Source: Acanthococcus lagerstroemiae | Lineage: Eukaryota; Arthropoda; Insecta; Hemiptera; Eriococcidae | Assembly (NCBI GenBank): GCA_031841125.1 | Contig: CM063106.1 | Location: 67,320,101-67,384,100, forward strand | Direction of reading: 5' to 3' | Length of the DNA stretch: 64,000 bases | Shown: positions 1 through 12,443 of the stretch, in pieces | How positions within the stretch are numbered: position 1 is the stretch's first letter | Layout: each line of letters starts with the position of its first letter | Notes under the pieces: model-generated | What the model was told of the DNA's origin: nothing | What the model saw: the letters and a program-made list of their open reading frames with translations, nothing else | The model's database searches: none | Position numbers and translations under genes: made by a program

Positions 1-1695
1 GCTTTTGACACAAGGTCGGGAGGAAAACAATTTTTATCGTATATTGAAAAATCACTTGTTTGATTAGGCCACTTTGAAAAAAAGCTCTTCAGTTGTTAGC
101 TACGATCTTGGTCCGCACAAGTGATGCGAGTTTGGTTGAAGAGATGGACCAAGCAGGTGCCAAGAGGTAAAGCCTTCTACAATGAACCTGTCGGGAACTT
201 TCCACCCATAGTGCAATCCAGACATCCTCCTCGGCTCAAGTTTCTCCAGTCATGATTTCGCCCCCAATCAATTCTCCTAAACAATAAAAAATAGTCTCGA
301 GGCTGCATCACGTCGTGCAACTAAACTGGAATCTCTGATTTCACATCCAACTACGAGGTACATCAATCTGCGCGAACAGGAATTTAGCAACTTCCGAAAA
401 AGAAGTCAGACACTGACGCAGGAAACACGTAAGCTGGATGAAAATTTCCTATCACTCTATCTGACTAGACGATCTGAAAAAGTTTTATAAGACGTACACG
501 TGACTCATCGGTTTTTAAATTTTCAAGAACGCCGGCGGTCCGCTGTCATCGGCTAATTATACACGCTCAGCCGACGTACTTACATCCGGGTTGCGGAGAC
601 TGAGAGCAACCTCACCCTCGATGAATTCGCTTCACGAGGACGGAAGCTGCGATGCGCACACTTTTCGTGATTAAATGCAAAAAGATATTCGTAAAGTCAG
701 GTAGCACTTCGGCACGGCCGATTGTACGCGATACGCGAACCCGCCGTCACGCCGCGCGTGTTTTATGGTCGTGCTGCGCGTCACATCGTGCGGCCGCATG
801 CATCACTTTGAACTCGCCGCTCGTTGTTTTGGAGTATTTCCAGTAAACGCGTGTAAAATGAGTCTCGGGAATTTAAAATTCACGCCTTGACCTTTTTCGT
901 CGCTCATCGAGCGCCGCATATAATCAACGTTGTTACATCGCAGTCATCGCGAAAACACATCGCGGTGCGATATTTCGCGATTCGACAAACGCGGAAAGTC
1001 GATATAGGTCGACGTCGGAGGAGGCATACACGTAATGTATATAGATACGCTTATCAGCCGTGAAAATTCGGCACCAAATTTCGAATCGGTCGATGTGAAC
1101 AAACCCATAACATTAGCCATGCGCAGAGTGGAGCATTAAAATTTCAATAAAAATCGCGCGGCTGCTGTAGGTATATACATTATAAGACAAAAAAAAAAAA
1201 AAAAAAAAAAGACACCAAGAGCACGCGGAACCGGTTGGTTGTTTTTCCTAGCTATATACGCATTATGAGCCTTCTGCGGTGAACTATACTGAATTTAAAT
1301 GAACACATCTCAGAGTTTAAATTACCTGTATATTTATACACACGTACATATAATAAACGGCCGACAAAAATTTCCGTGACCCGGAATTGTTTTACATAAT
1401 CGTAGGTACCGAATTCGACGATCGTATCGTGGGTGATTTACGTCGACCTCGGCAGCCCCATATCCACGATGCAGGCTACCGAAAACTCACAGCAGTTGTC
1501 TGTTTCAGGTATACGTAAGCGCCTCCGCCGCCGAATCCGGCGTCCGCGTAGAACCGCCACCAGAAGGGGTGAGTCGGCTCCCAGCGAGTGGCCGAAATCG
1601 GAAAAGGAAAATCGCCAATTTGTGAACGGCGAGTGGGGCGAGCGTGCGAAACGACCACTTCCATCTCCGAGCCGAGTGCGGATCACTCAGTCAAG
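1..1695. other. Upstream / 5' region of drm, no coding gene seen
   Basis: This stretch is richer in GC and CpG than most of the window, especially 600-1030 and 1500-1695, and carries few obvious repeats. That fits promoter, 5' UTR and enhancer DNA of the adjoining zinc-finger gene. A poly-A run lies at about 1190-1210. A pyrimidine-rich tract followed by CAG ends at 1508 and could be the acceptor of a 5' UTR exon; no matching donor was identified. Short ORFs on both strands here resemble no known protein. The regulatory assignment is inferred from position and composition only. Confidence 0.4.
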
Positions 1696-1910
1696 ATGTT
1701 CGCGGTTATGCAAGTGGAGACCGATGAGAGGCGGGAGTTCAGGCGCAAAATGCGGACGAAATGCGAATTCGTCTGCAAATATTGCCAAAGAAGATTCACC
1801 AAACCGTATAATCTTATGATACACGAGAGGACGCACAAAGATGACGTAACGTTCACGTGCGAAGTTTGCGGTAAAACGTTCAAACGACAAGATAATCTCA
1901 AACAACACAG
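1696..1910 (+). CDS. drm: drumstick orthologue, exon 1 (odd-skipped family C2H2 zinc-finger protein)
   Basis: The exon encodes 71 codons plus two bases, starting [20 protein letters not shown]. The frame has a stop at 1570 and no earlier ATG, and the start has A at -3. Zinc finger 1 uses C27, C30, H43 and H47 and contains the highly conserved stretch [18 protein letters not shown]. Zinc finger 2 starts at C55 and C58 and reaches H71, where the exon ends in CAG followed by GTAATA, a good splice donor. The MFAVM start, the RRKMR-K-CEF stretch and finger 1 match what I know of insect Drumstick, which is shorter than Odd, Sob and Bowl. Known role of the family: nuclear Drm binds Lines and relieves its block on Bowl, in hindgut, leg-joint and epidermal patterning. 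The exon is GC-richer than its surroundings, as expected for conserved coding DNA. An alternative is another short odd-family paralogue, but the N-terminus favours drm strongly. Confidence 0.9.
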
Positions 1911-3205
1911 GTAATATACTTACAAGTGATTTTCGTGTTCCCCCACCCCGCTCTTCCTTTGGTCAAGCTAATATCTGAACGACGAAACGTGTCCGTCCTC
2001 GTCCGCGTTTTCAGTATACGTCGAATGAGAACAGTAGCTTCGGTGTATGGGTCACCTGAGGTGGGGTAACCGGGGCTCGCATCGCGAGTAGCGTGGGTCC
2101 GGGCAGCCTCGTATATCAAATTGATAAAATCAGTTCGCAGGTAATTCGAGCCTTCCAGTCGGTTGGGTACCTGATGCGAGAGAGCCAAATTTCGAACGTC
2201 AAGAGTCGTAAAATTATCACCTAGCGAGGCGACACCAGTGATAGTTCTTACCGGATTTCAAATAATGTCTTTGGAGGTTTTAGTAGTGTTGCAGGACTCC
2301 GCATTCGAAATCAGCCTTCCTGAAAGAAAAATAAATGTACAGGGTGTGTCGTAGACCAGGCTATTACCTTGTTCATTTTTCGAAACAGTTTTGTCGGGTC
2401 CATACTGCGGTAAGATCTTTCAAGTCGAGTCTAGTTCTTTAAAAGTTAACAAAATTTACTAGAAAAAGGAAACAGTAGAAGCAGGGATGCACCTAACAGC
2501 TTCTTTGTAGACAGCGAAAATGCCATTTTCGCGAATTTGCCGATTGAGTGCCGATATTTCAAACAATATTGAGGGGGGGGGGGCACGTCCATCGTCCGTT
2601 GCTACGGCCCTGTAAGGGAATTCGTTAATTTTAAAATTACAAAATGCAATGTCCGTCTGTGCTCTGTTGGTGCATATTTGGCAAGTTTATTTGAAGGGCA
2701 ATATGAATCAGGGATGGACAATAAAACGACGAAAACAAATGTCGAATTCGCGAGGGTTTGGGTAGTGTTCAAAAGTTACATTTGGGGCTTAAAATGAAGC
2801 ATGCAAAATTTCGTTTAAAATTATAAAACTGTTTCCGTGGCCCAACGCGTGTAATTTCAAATAGAGCTTTACGTGTAACTAACATAGTAGTTCGATTATC
2901 AAATAGTTATATTCGTGTAAATATTTTTATATACAAACAAAATTAACGTTATTTATAAATATCTTTGGAGAGGAGAGACTTTGGGACGTTATTTCTTTTG
3001 GCGGTAATCTAACAGTAACCCCTGCCCTAATATTTCTGCAGGGAGCTGTGTCCTGCCGAAATTGGTGAAGTAGCACGTGATGATAAGGTTATCAGTCTTT
3101 TACAACCGGTTTGATGCAGCTCTCCATTTCTCCCTATCTTGTGCGAGTTCTTTCATTTCCAAATAACTCTTCCATTTAGTCGGAAAAACTGGAATCTTTG
3201 CCAAG

Positions 3206-4453
3206 TAACGTCCGTTTGCGTTCTAGAGAAGAAACTACTCAACGTAGACACTAGCACTCCCAGGGGCGTTGATAGTGAACCTTTCCGAATCACATCGCCA
3301 GTGTCGGTTTATCCTATCTACGTTCTGTGTCGAATGTTATCAGTTCGTGGTGTGCTCCGCCACTGCACCGCTCGCAAACTGTGCCCGCGAAGAAATTTGC
3401 TCTGTAATTTGGTATTTACGCTCGAAATAAAAATGTCCAGCTGAACTTCATCGAGAAATTGTTGCAACTTACGGTGCTCATGCCATGGATATCCGAAAAG
3501 TGCGCCGGTTTACAGTCAACTGTAATTCCATAAAGTTCAATGCGTTTAATGTTGCACGGCGTTTTTGCCGTCGTCGGTTGTCCAGTGCGGTCATCATCAA
3601 AGACTGAAGTTCGACCACTATCAAACATTGTGACCAGAGATGGGCAAGATCTAGATCAATAATGATCTTAGATCACAGATCACAATAAAATTTGATCTTT
3701 GATCTGATCTCAGATCATTTGCGTTTGCCTGATCTTTGATCTTTTTTAGATCTTTTTATTTTTTTTTAAATAGAAAATACTAGATAAGATCATCAAACTC
3801 TTCTTCTGAGATTTTTTTTGAAAAATCAAATTAGTGCTAGAAAGTATCAAGTTTTAGGTCTTCTCTTGTTATTTCTTTGTGAATTGTGAGTTTGTGACGT
3901 TATAAATCCCTAAAAAACGTACAGTACAATATCAATTATGATTATGAATTAGAAGATCTGTCCTCTTTGCCAAAAACACTTACTATAGATCAGAACGTTT
4001 TTTGCTTGGAGATCTGATCTGTGATCTGATCTTTCTGGAAAAGATCAGATCATTTAGAATGTGATCTGATCTTAGATCCATTTCCTGTTGGTGATCTTGA
4101 TCTGATCTGAGATCATTTAGTTTGTGATCTTGCCCATCTCTGATTGTGACCCATTAGCGCACATTTTGGGTATCCAATATCCATGGCATGAGCACCATAA
4201 GTTGCAACGATTTCTCGATGAATTTCAGCTGAACATTTTTGTATCGAGCGTAAATACCGAATTACAGAGCGAATTTCTTCGCGGGCACAATTTGCGAGCG
4301 GGGCACTCATCACGAATTAACATTCGACACAGAACGCAGGTAGGATAACCCGACACTGGCGATGTGATGCGGAAAGGTTCACTATAATCGCCCCTGGGAG
4401 CGCTAGTGTCAACGTTAAGTAATTTTTTTTCTCTGGAACGAAAACGGACGTTA
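3206..4453. repeat. Foldback element I: about 300-bp inverted arms
   Basis: The arms at 3206-3506 and 4157-4453 are reverse complements of each other at roughly 85-90% by eye. Shared landmarks are TAACGTCCGTTT near the outer ends, the block around GTGAACCTTTCCG, the block CGCGAAGAAATT, and CATGCCATGGATAT near the inner ends. Without the hAT-like MITE at 3635-4142 the spacer is only about 140 bp. No transposase is present. It could be a foldback or MITE-type element, or an inverted duplication of another repeat. Transcription through the intron would give a long double-stranded hairpin. Confidence 0.75.
3635..4142. mobile_element. hAT-like MITE with AGATC repeats, perfect 8-bp TSD
   Basis: The termini are inverted repeats, CAGAGATGGGCAAGATC at the left and its complement at the right. 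The element is flanked on both sides by the exact 8-bp duplication ATTGTGAC (3627-3634 and 4143-4150). CAG-type termini with 8-bp TSDs are the hAT superfamily signature. The 508-bp interior is non-coding and is dominated near its ends by GATC and GATCTGATC repeats. It sits inside the spacer of foldback element I, so it is the younger insertion. Confidence 0.9.
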
Positions 4454-4580
4454 CGTATTGAAGCACCTTTGTAGCAGCAGTGATTTTATTCCTGGATGCC
4501 TAAAGTTATGCCCTCCTAGTTTATCTCTTCTTTTTTTCAGATAATTCCAGATATCCATTTTATCCCTATAACAACTTCAG

Positions 4581-4803
4581 CAGGGACGTACCGAAGAGTT
4601 TTTCCTGGGGGGGGGGGTGCGAAAGTCCCAACTGATTCAACTCAAAATTCCCTAGTGTCAAAGCAAAAACAAGCTTTTGATTTGTTGGATTTTTCTACCA
4701 AAATTTCCTAACTTCGGCTGACTAAAATGCTAAATTATCCAAACTGCTGAGTACAAAAATTCCTACGGGGAAGCTCCCCCTCCCCCCTATTGGTACGTTC
4801 CTG
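4581..4803. mobile_element. hAT-like MITE, 223 bp, perfect TSD
   Basis: The ends are CAGGGACGTACC and its near-complement GGTACGTTCCTG, with a perfect 8-bp TSD AACTTCAG at 4573-4580 and 4804-4811. The interior carries a G-run near the left end and a C-run near the right end. A related truncated copy begins at about 62305, so this is a family and not a chance palindrome. It has no coding capacity. Confidence 0.88.
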
Positions 4804-5535
4804 AACTTCAGTCATACCTTTCAATTATTTTTTGGGCCATTTATTTCATTTTTGATGTTGTTTCGAGCGTTAAACTTGCCTTTGTAGCACCACTGGAGGA
4901 CTCGGCCTAAATATTTACAAAATGTTCAAAACTTCCTTGCCGTTTCCATTCTTTTGTAATATTTATGTCAAAAACCCGTGCAATGTTACAGGGGGGTGGG
5001 GGTGATTACGCTCGAAATAACAAAAAACCTAGAACAACCGGATCAATAAGAACCGAACGATGTGATTGAAGCTTTCATATGCTACTTTACTAATTTTAGC
5101 AGGTTGTAGCCCCCTCTGGGGGGCTAAAGACGGGTTTCCTGTATGGCTCATAAGACTTATAGGCCTCGGGTGACTAGTTTGGCGGATTTCTCTTTTTTTT
5201 TCTTCTTCATATTTTTGAGTAGATATCTATGGTTTTGATTTTCTGTATTCCCCCGATAAGAATCAAAAACATATGTCATTCGTTTTTAAGTATAATTTTG
5301 CCCGCAACCACTTATGGGGGGGGGGTGATAAACCAGATTTTATGGGCGCCAAATTTCCTCAAGTCCTGAGACGGCAAAATCATAAATCTATCTCTGCCTG
5401 TAGCAACATTAGGGTAGAGGTTACAGTCAAAACGACATTAGACATTAATTTAGTGATTCAATGGCCACCTCATGGTGTAAATAAAGGTAACGTCCGCTGA
5501 AAATGACTATTTGATAATCGCTATTGTTTTTTTTC

Positions 5536-7510
5536 AAAGTACCTCGGGACCTATGGTAAATACGAAAATATTTTTCAACACGAAATGCTCTTCACTCAGT
5601 TTTTCTCAGGTTCGCTACTGTTTTGCGAAACTGTCCCCAAAATGCCTCAAAGAGGAGGTTGAAAAAAACTGTTTTTTACTATATCAGCTCAGGTTTCATG
5701 GGAGAAAACGCAGTTCTTTGACATTTTTTCGGTCTCACTGACTTCAGCGACAGAGGAGATGCAAATTTCCACCGGTCCCAGTTCTATGCATCCCCATATA
5801 CTCTGGAATTTTTCCTCTCCCCTTTTCCTAACCACAGATATATCGGGTGCGGTAAAAGTTAGTTCCCGAGTTTGTATAACGTTGCGCGGTGTGCTTTTTC
5901 ATCGCTGGAACCTCGACAGCGGGAACCGACTTTTGCCTCACCCGTAACTATTTGAAACTCGTCTTTTTTATGTTTTTAAGAAGTAAAAATGACTTTTTTT
6001 TTATTGCAATGATTAAAACTTCTATCAGTACTAATCATGGCTGGGGAGGTTTCCAGGTCACAAAATTTGATTGCGATATTGGTTTGGCTGAGAAATCCAA
6101 ACTGTGGTACCCGGGGCAGGGGAGAAGGCAAAATGAGTAAAATGCAATATGGAGATCAAATACTAGTTTTTTGGAGTCACCGAATTCATTTTTGACATAA
6201 GTCTTGCCCTCAGCTGGGAAAATCATAAAATACATGATGACGTCAATATTTACGTTTCAGCAGTCGCTGAATTTTTTTTTCTCAAGCAATGTACTCTTCC
6301 ATTTCCAGCACTATGATGCCTAAAGAGGAAGGAAACTGGTGGCTAATTTGAAAAAAGGAAAGAGTACAGATGATTAAAACATTTTAGTGGTAAAACATGT
6401 GAACATCTTATAAGCTTAAACCTTAAACTATAAACTAGGCTCATGATGATCTAAAAACTATCGTCATTTTTCTCTTTACAAACTGTTTTGGATGCAGAGT
6501 TGAAACAGGCATCCCGATGCGCTATCGGTTACTTTAGTTACCCTTGGACAAGTTACTTATTTGCAACCCTCAGTTACCCTCAGATTACCCAAAAACCCGT
6601 CAGTTACCCTTGGTTCCCTTTTAGTTACCTGAGTAACTGGCGGGATTTTCGCATCGGGATTATCTTCAGACGAAACATAGAGTTTAAACATTAGTACGAA
6701 GCATTCCGAAGCTACAGTCGTGATTGTGGTTCTGTAACTTACCCTGGCATAGCAGACAGGCAGGAAACTTTTCAAACCAACGGCATTTACCTCTTTTCAT
6801 CATCTTCATTTCCTCTTACACCACAATTTTCAGCTGAGGGTAAAAATGATGCCACAACTAAATTCCGTGACCCTGAAAATCTAAAATGTTGCATCCATAT
6901 TGCGTTTTACCTCATTCTAACGACTCCCCATGACATCAAAATTTTCAGACGATGGTAAAACTTATGACAAAAATAAATAATTCAGCGACCCAAAAAACTA
7001 AGTATATTTAATATACATATTGCATTTTACCACATTTTGCTTCCGCCCTTCTCCCCCGGTATCTCAATTTTGAATTTTAAGCCAAACCCATATCGAGATC
7101 AAATTCAGTGACCTTGGGACCGCCCTAGCCGGTGTCTGTATTTCGTGATTAGCGCTGATAAAAGTTTTGATAATTGTAATAAATTGAAAAAAATTTCAAA
7201 TGGTAATATCTATGGATAAGGGAAGGGGGAGGCAGAGATTCCAGAGATAGGTTGATGGAGGTGTATAGAATTAGGTCAGGTTGATTGCATCTGTTCTAAA
7301 AGCTGAAATCGGTGGGACTGGAAAAATGTGAAAAATGCGTTTTCTCCCATAAGGCCTGGGCTAATTCATGGTGGAACTTGAGAACAGGGTTAATTCTCGA
7401 TCACCCCTTTGAGGCGTCTTAGGGATAGACAGGAAAAAACTTTAAAGGACCTTTTTAGCGGGACATTGTGTATGAGGAACATTTTTTGTATTTGCCACTG
7501 TAGGTCCCCA
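5536..7510. repeat. Foldback element II: very long imperfect inverted arms
   Basis: The left arm (about 5536-6240) and right arm (about 6820-7510) are diverged reverse complements. Paired landmarks include GGGACCTA at the outer ends, ATGGGAGAAAACGCA (about 5698) with its complement at about 7340, the CTCTGGAATTTTTCC region with GGAAG...CCAGAG at about 7220-7240, and the AAATGCAATAT blocks. The whole unit is about 2 kb with no convincing coding sequence. It may be a decayed TIR transposon with long arms or an inverted duplication. The boundaries are approximate. Confidence 0.6.
6511..6663. repeat. AGTTACCC-rich inverted-repeat unit
   Basis: Multiple AGTTACCC and AGTTACCT motifs lie between an inverted pair, ATCCCGATGCG at the left and CGCATCGGGAT at the right. 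It sits in the spacer of foldback element II. It looks like a small MITE. No TSD was identified. Confidence 0.45.
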
Positions 7511-9958
7511 GATATTTGGGTGTGAGGGATCCTTATTAAAAAATTAGTACAAGGAGTAAAGATGTTGACTTTAAGTATGATTATTATAAGACTATAATAT
7601 CTAGCTCTTTGAGAACAATTAGCTTACTCATAATTTTTCTTTTGTAAGCGATTTTTACATATAATTTTCCTGGACTAAAAATAAGGTAAAAATTGAGTAA
7701 TCCTTTCCACAGCTGCTGGAACTGCTCATTCGACGTATCAAGAAATATGCATTTTAAATTATTGTTCGTACCTATCATGTGTATATTATGGTGTATTTTA
7801 TGACGCATAGGTGAAATCGTTAATTATCTAATTATATACTTAATACACCTAATATTCTTGTCATCTGTCCTCTGTATTAACATTACGTATACGTACCTAC
7901 TATTTTGTTCACCATTTATGTACACAATTTTGCACGTTTCTACGTATATATACAGCATCTGTCAGGCCTCAGTTGAACGGCTCGAAATGGCGGATGCTCA
8001 TTTCTTGAAATCTATAAAAAAAGCACGATCTCGAATTCAGCGAATATCTTGTTACATCTCACAGTTACTACCAACTGAGAAAACGCTCGTTCAAAATTAG
8101 CGAAATGGAAAAAATTTACGAACAACGTTGTCTCGATTCACCAGGCTCTATGGGATCCATTTACAATTTACAACTTTCGTCCTACTGTTAACAATGTAAT
8201 AAATATGCGAAAATATTCAACTAGAAAACTGGAAGCCTATTATGTTAAGTGCCTAGTATCCTACAAACTAGAATTTAATTGAGTCGTTTTCCCTGTTATG
8301 GAGAAAAATACTAAAATAAAAATACAAATAAACGCGTACAATTGCGAGTACTAATTTCACTGACTCTTTCCAATATGCTAATTCGTACCCTCGATTACGA
8401 TTTTATTTTTCGCCAAACCACATAAATAGGTATCTGAGTACTTTACTGTAAAACTGGAGTTAGGATGTATCTCTGAACACGTATTTCAAACGCAAAAATT
8501 AGGCACATACGATGCGACTGTGCCAATTTGAAATACATACGAATTCTCATAATATTCATTTTGAAGAACATAAACATCTGATTTCAGTAGCAGGTAGATT
8601 TGGGTAGGCGAAGTGGGCATCCTCGTATGATGGTGCTAAAACAGGAAATAGGTACCTCATAAATATTTAAATGTTCCGGATTGAACAGGATGCTAATTTG
8701 AGCAATTTTATACCTAGCGAACAAGTGTACCAGGGGACTCTGACACAATAAGAGAGGGAGCAAGAAATAAAAAAAGGCCAGAGGTCGGAATTACCAGCAC
8801 AGATGTGGACACGTTGACCGCATCTTTCTGCTTGTTTAAAAACGTAAAAGTTTTCGAAGCTTAAGACTCGAGTCTTCCAGTCGCTGTTAATTTTCACAAC
8901 TACCCCAATTTCTTAAATTTCGATTCTGTAAAGAGGCAATGACGTTATAGATTGTAGGCATTATTCTTCATATTTTTATACAATTTGACCGTGAAAGATT
9001 TAGGATCGGATTCTTCACTTGTTGAGTACCTGGTATATTGACCTTACTTTTAAAAATATTTTCTGACTATTAGATCCACGTTCTAAAAGTATTTTAAATA
9101 ATTTAAAAACACGTGAGATCGTTCGACAAAATTTCAATTCCTGGTGCCAAATGATTCCTTGTGCCGTGAGGTATTTTTGACTTCGAAATCGACCAAATGC
9201 AAGAAAAGGAATCGTGCATAAAAAGAATCTAAAACCGAGGCAGAAGAACTGTTGTATGAATGAGTTGGTGTACAGTATGCTATGGATTAGAGAAATGAAG
9301 TTCAGTGTGCCATTTATACATTTTTATAATTTTTACTTTTTGGACGAAATATTTTCTACGCATGTACAGTACAGTGTTAATAGATCGCACGATTTTAAAT
9401 TTTATAGATATGTCCCAGCTCTTGTGTCCCACTATGGACATGTGTGCTTCTGAAGAAATGTGAAGATTGCTTAATAGTCGACTATAAGAGCCTATAAAAA
9501 TCTTTTAGAATATGGAAGTAGAGACTACATTCTTTTGTAGACTATTGAGACAGTATAGACCTGGTAAGACATCTGTAAACATGATTTGTTGACATTCGAA
9601 CTCCAAATTCCTCAAGGATAAAATGACAAGTGCTCAGATTGTCCAAAACTCGCGTTAAACTCTATGACTCTTCTAGGTTTGAGTAAGGCTTGCCAAAATA
9701 TGTCAAGAATTACTTAAACCCCTTCTATACTTATTTAAGATTCTACGACTCTTTCAAACTAGCCAAGACTCTTTAATACTTCTTTGAGACTCTCAAAGTC
9801 TCCTAAACTTGTTTAAAATTCCTTGAAGCTTTTAAGACTCGCTGCCGGTTGAAAGCCACAGTATCCAGACTCGCTTAAAAATTTTCATCGTTATATAAGA
9901 CTCGATCAAAGTTTTCGAAAATTCGTTCATGCTCGTTTAAGGCACATAAGACTTCTTT

Positions 9959-10154
9959 CAGGACCGTACGTATAGGCAACATAGGCACGTACCTAGAGCG
10001 TCAGATTTTTTTTTTTTGGGGGGGGGGAGCGGCAAATTTCCGACTTTTTTTAAGTCTATGTATTTTTTTATTTAAAAAAAAGAAGAACGAAAATCTGAAG
10101 GGGGTGGCAATTTTTATTCTGTATAGAGGCGCGAGAATGCTAAATCCGGCCCTG
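9959..10154. mobile_element. hAT-like MITE inserted in the minisatellite
   Basis: The right end is AAATCCGGCCCTG, the complement of the common CAGGGCCGGATTT terminus. The left end CAGGACCG is a diverged match. Both flanks carry ACTTCTTT (9951-9958 and 10155-10162), a perfect 8-bp TSD. That word is also typical of the host minisatellite, which lowers the weight of the TSD. The interior has a T-run followed by a G-run and is non-coding. Confidence 0.75.
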
Positions 10155-10298
10155 ACTTCTTTAAAACTCTTTTGAGCTTTTCCAACATTTTTAGACTCGT
10201 TAAGCATGTTAACGACTTATTCAAGATTTTATGAGGCTCTTCTAGACTTTTAAGACTTCTTCAAACTCGTCTAAACATGTTTAAGGCTCGCTAATATC

Positions 10299-10937
10299 TG
10301 GACGGCCGCTAGCAATTTTTTGTTCGGAGGGGGGGGGGGTGCAGGCTGTTGAAATTTTGTATGCCTTCAACATGAAATTCTAGTGAGTACATAAAAGAGA
10401 AATACTTGAAACCTTGAACGAAGTGTGATATGAACTATTTTCTCATTACAATGGAGGAAACATAAATACCTTCCAAAGTACTGTCAATTGAAGTTACTCA
10501 ACTCATTAGGAAATTAACTGAACGTCCACTTTTGAGAAGGATTATTAATGATTATAAAAATGCACCATTCAATTTTTTTCTCTGATTTTTCTTTGAGGGA
10601 GTGGGGATTTGTCCTTAAGGCCAGCAAAGATTCATCAGTGTTCGTGAAAGAATCAGTAGACGCAAAGGCGGAAATAAAGCGAAGATTTTTTGGGGGATGG
10701 GAGGCTGAAGCCCCAGCGCCTAAAGGCCTAAACAGGTTTATAAAAATCCGAAAATCATAGCCCCCCCCCAAAAAAAAAACTATCAAAAATAGATTATGCT
10801 TTTCGGTAATACTTCCTTTGTAAGTAAAAAAATAAAATAAAAAGTCTTACTGTATTAAGATTAATTTGAAAATAAAATTCAGGGGGCTAATTTTGAAACC
10901 GAGGGGCTTAGCCCCCCCCCCCAGTAGACGCTCCCTG
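10299..10937. mobile_element. Probable hAT-like element(s), boundaries uncertain
   Basis: The stretch breaks the minisatellite. It ends CAGTAGACGCTCCCTG, the complement of the frequent hAT terminus CAGGGAGCGTCTACTG, and begins near CTGGACGGCCGCTAG after which a long G-run follows. C-runs at 10760 and 10911 suggest two merged copies. No matching TSD was found. No coding sequence was recognised. Confidence 0.45.
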
Positions 10938-12294
10938 ATTCGTTGAAGACTCTTCAAAACTTTTTCAAACTTGTTCAGGGCTCACTAAAACTGGTCAAAA
11001 CCTATTTAAGACGCTTTAAGACTCTGTCAAACACTATTAAGATTCTTCAAGACTTCATCGAGATTTAACAACTCTTTCATGCGTGTTTAAATCATCTTGA
11101 GACCCGTTTTCAAACTCTTACAGGCTTTTCGGAACTTCCTGACGACATTTAAAGATTATTCAAATTTGTTTGAAACTGTATCCAATTCCTGCAGTATGCT
11201 CAGGGTTCTTATAAACTCTTCCAGATTTTATTACCACTTTTCAACACTATATCAAGCTTTTTTAGGAGACTTCAAAATTCGATAAAGTTTATTTAGGACT
11301 ACTTAAGACTTTTCATGACTCGTTTCAGACTCTCGAAGACTTTCTTAAGACTTTGTAAGACCCTCTTATACGTATTCAAACCTCATATTTAAGACTTTCA
11401 AGACTGTTCCATGCGTTTTAAGATTTCTAGTGCCTTGCAAGCTCGTTTGAGACGTTAGACTTCCCCACTGCCTAGCTATTTTTGAAGCATATCCAGTGAA
11501 CTAAAATTCTTCCCTCGGGGCAGGGCACTTGTCACATTGTCCTCCCTGTGTATCTAGCTTTCTGGTTGTCAGGGTGATGGGCGTGTGTTCTTCACTCTGT
11601 CCAGCCGCCTGAGATCCTGGATTGTCTGACTACCCAGCATGTTCACTTGTCAGACTGTGTCAGGAAGGCTGTCTTAAAAAACTTTACCCCACTATTTCTG
11701 AAAATAGCACGAGAAACAGTCCTAAAATTGGCACTAAGTATATTACTGGCGCGTATTAACTTGGTCGAAAGAACTGTTCCAATATTTACAGATGGGAACA
11801 TGACTGCCCAAAACTGAAGATGTGCATATATTCCCTTTGCTTAGATAAATTGTTTTGACAGTTTGCTATCTGGGTATCCTCATGTGCTACCGCATAGGAT
11901 TGAATCAGAAGGTTTTGGACAAAAACTGAAAATTAATAGTTTTGTAGAATAAACAGTTTTCTGTTCCACGATATGAAAATAATTCGAGGGCTTCCTGACT
12001 TCACATTTAGTCAGTAATCACCGTGAATGCAATATAGTCATTTTAGAAAAGATGTGACAAGTATAAGTTAATACCAACATACGGATTAATTCTTTGTTAA
12101 CAACACATAGTATGTTGGTGTGTGTTTGTAGATGTGGGTGGCGGTGAGAACAGACCTTTTGCTGCATTTTGTGATTGTGTCCTAAATTCTTACGCACCTT
12201 CCAGCTCACAATTATGTTGTAAGCATAACCAATATTTTCATCTTATTAACTAATGTTACTAACTCGATTGCGTTTTTCCGAACTAACCCTCAGC

Positions 12295-12443
12295 CATGGG
12301 CGCCGCTAGGGCGAAATAGGGCGTTTGCTCCGCGGATTTTCCACAAATGCGTTATCTTATCCGAAAATACGTGTTTTTTCTAAGGGGTTGACCCTGTGAA
12401 GTCATCTTACCCGTCCCTGGAAAAGATTCTGGCGGCGCCCATG
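12295..12443. mobile_element. Small hAT-like MITE, 149 bp
   Basis: The ends CATGGGCGCCGC and GGCGGCGCCCATG are inverted repeats. The flanks CCCTCAGC (12287-12294) and CCCTTAGC (12444-12451) match at 7 of 8 positions. It is non-coding and lies about 430 bp upstream of the candidate drm terminal exon. Confidence 0.7.

Larger units (their letters stand above)
9480..11460. repeat. Degenerate short-period minisatellite (GACTC/CTTNAA family)
   Basis: The block consists of very degenerate repetitions of a roughly 20-25-base unit resembling AAGACTCTTTCAAACTCGTT, with frequent GACTC, CTCGTTTA and TTCAAG words. Transposons interrupt it at 9959-10154 and about 10299-10937. Similar sequence recurs at about 45290-46770 and 48430-48800, where much of it is in the complementary orientation (AGTCTTAAA words). 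The period is estimated by eye. Confidence 0.6.

Noticed and set aside
1433..1819. 128-codon ORF overlapping drm exon 1
   Set aside because: It is in another frame, Arg-rich, and ends inside the conserved zinc-finger coding sequence; a shadow frame.
2461..2620. Complete hAT-like MITE between CAGGGATGC (about 2484) and CGGCCCTG (about 2612)
   Set aside because: The two ends are not inverted repeats of each other and flanks do not match as an 8-bp TSD.
6540..6640. Telomere-like AGTTACCC repeats
   Set aside because: Irregular spacing, few copies, bounded by inverted repeats and inside a larger foldback; not the insect TTAGG repeat.
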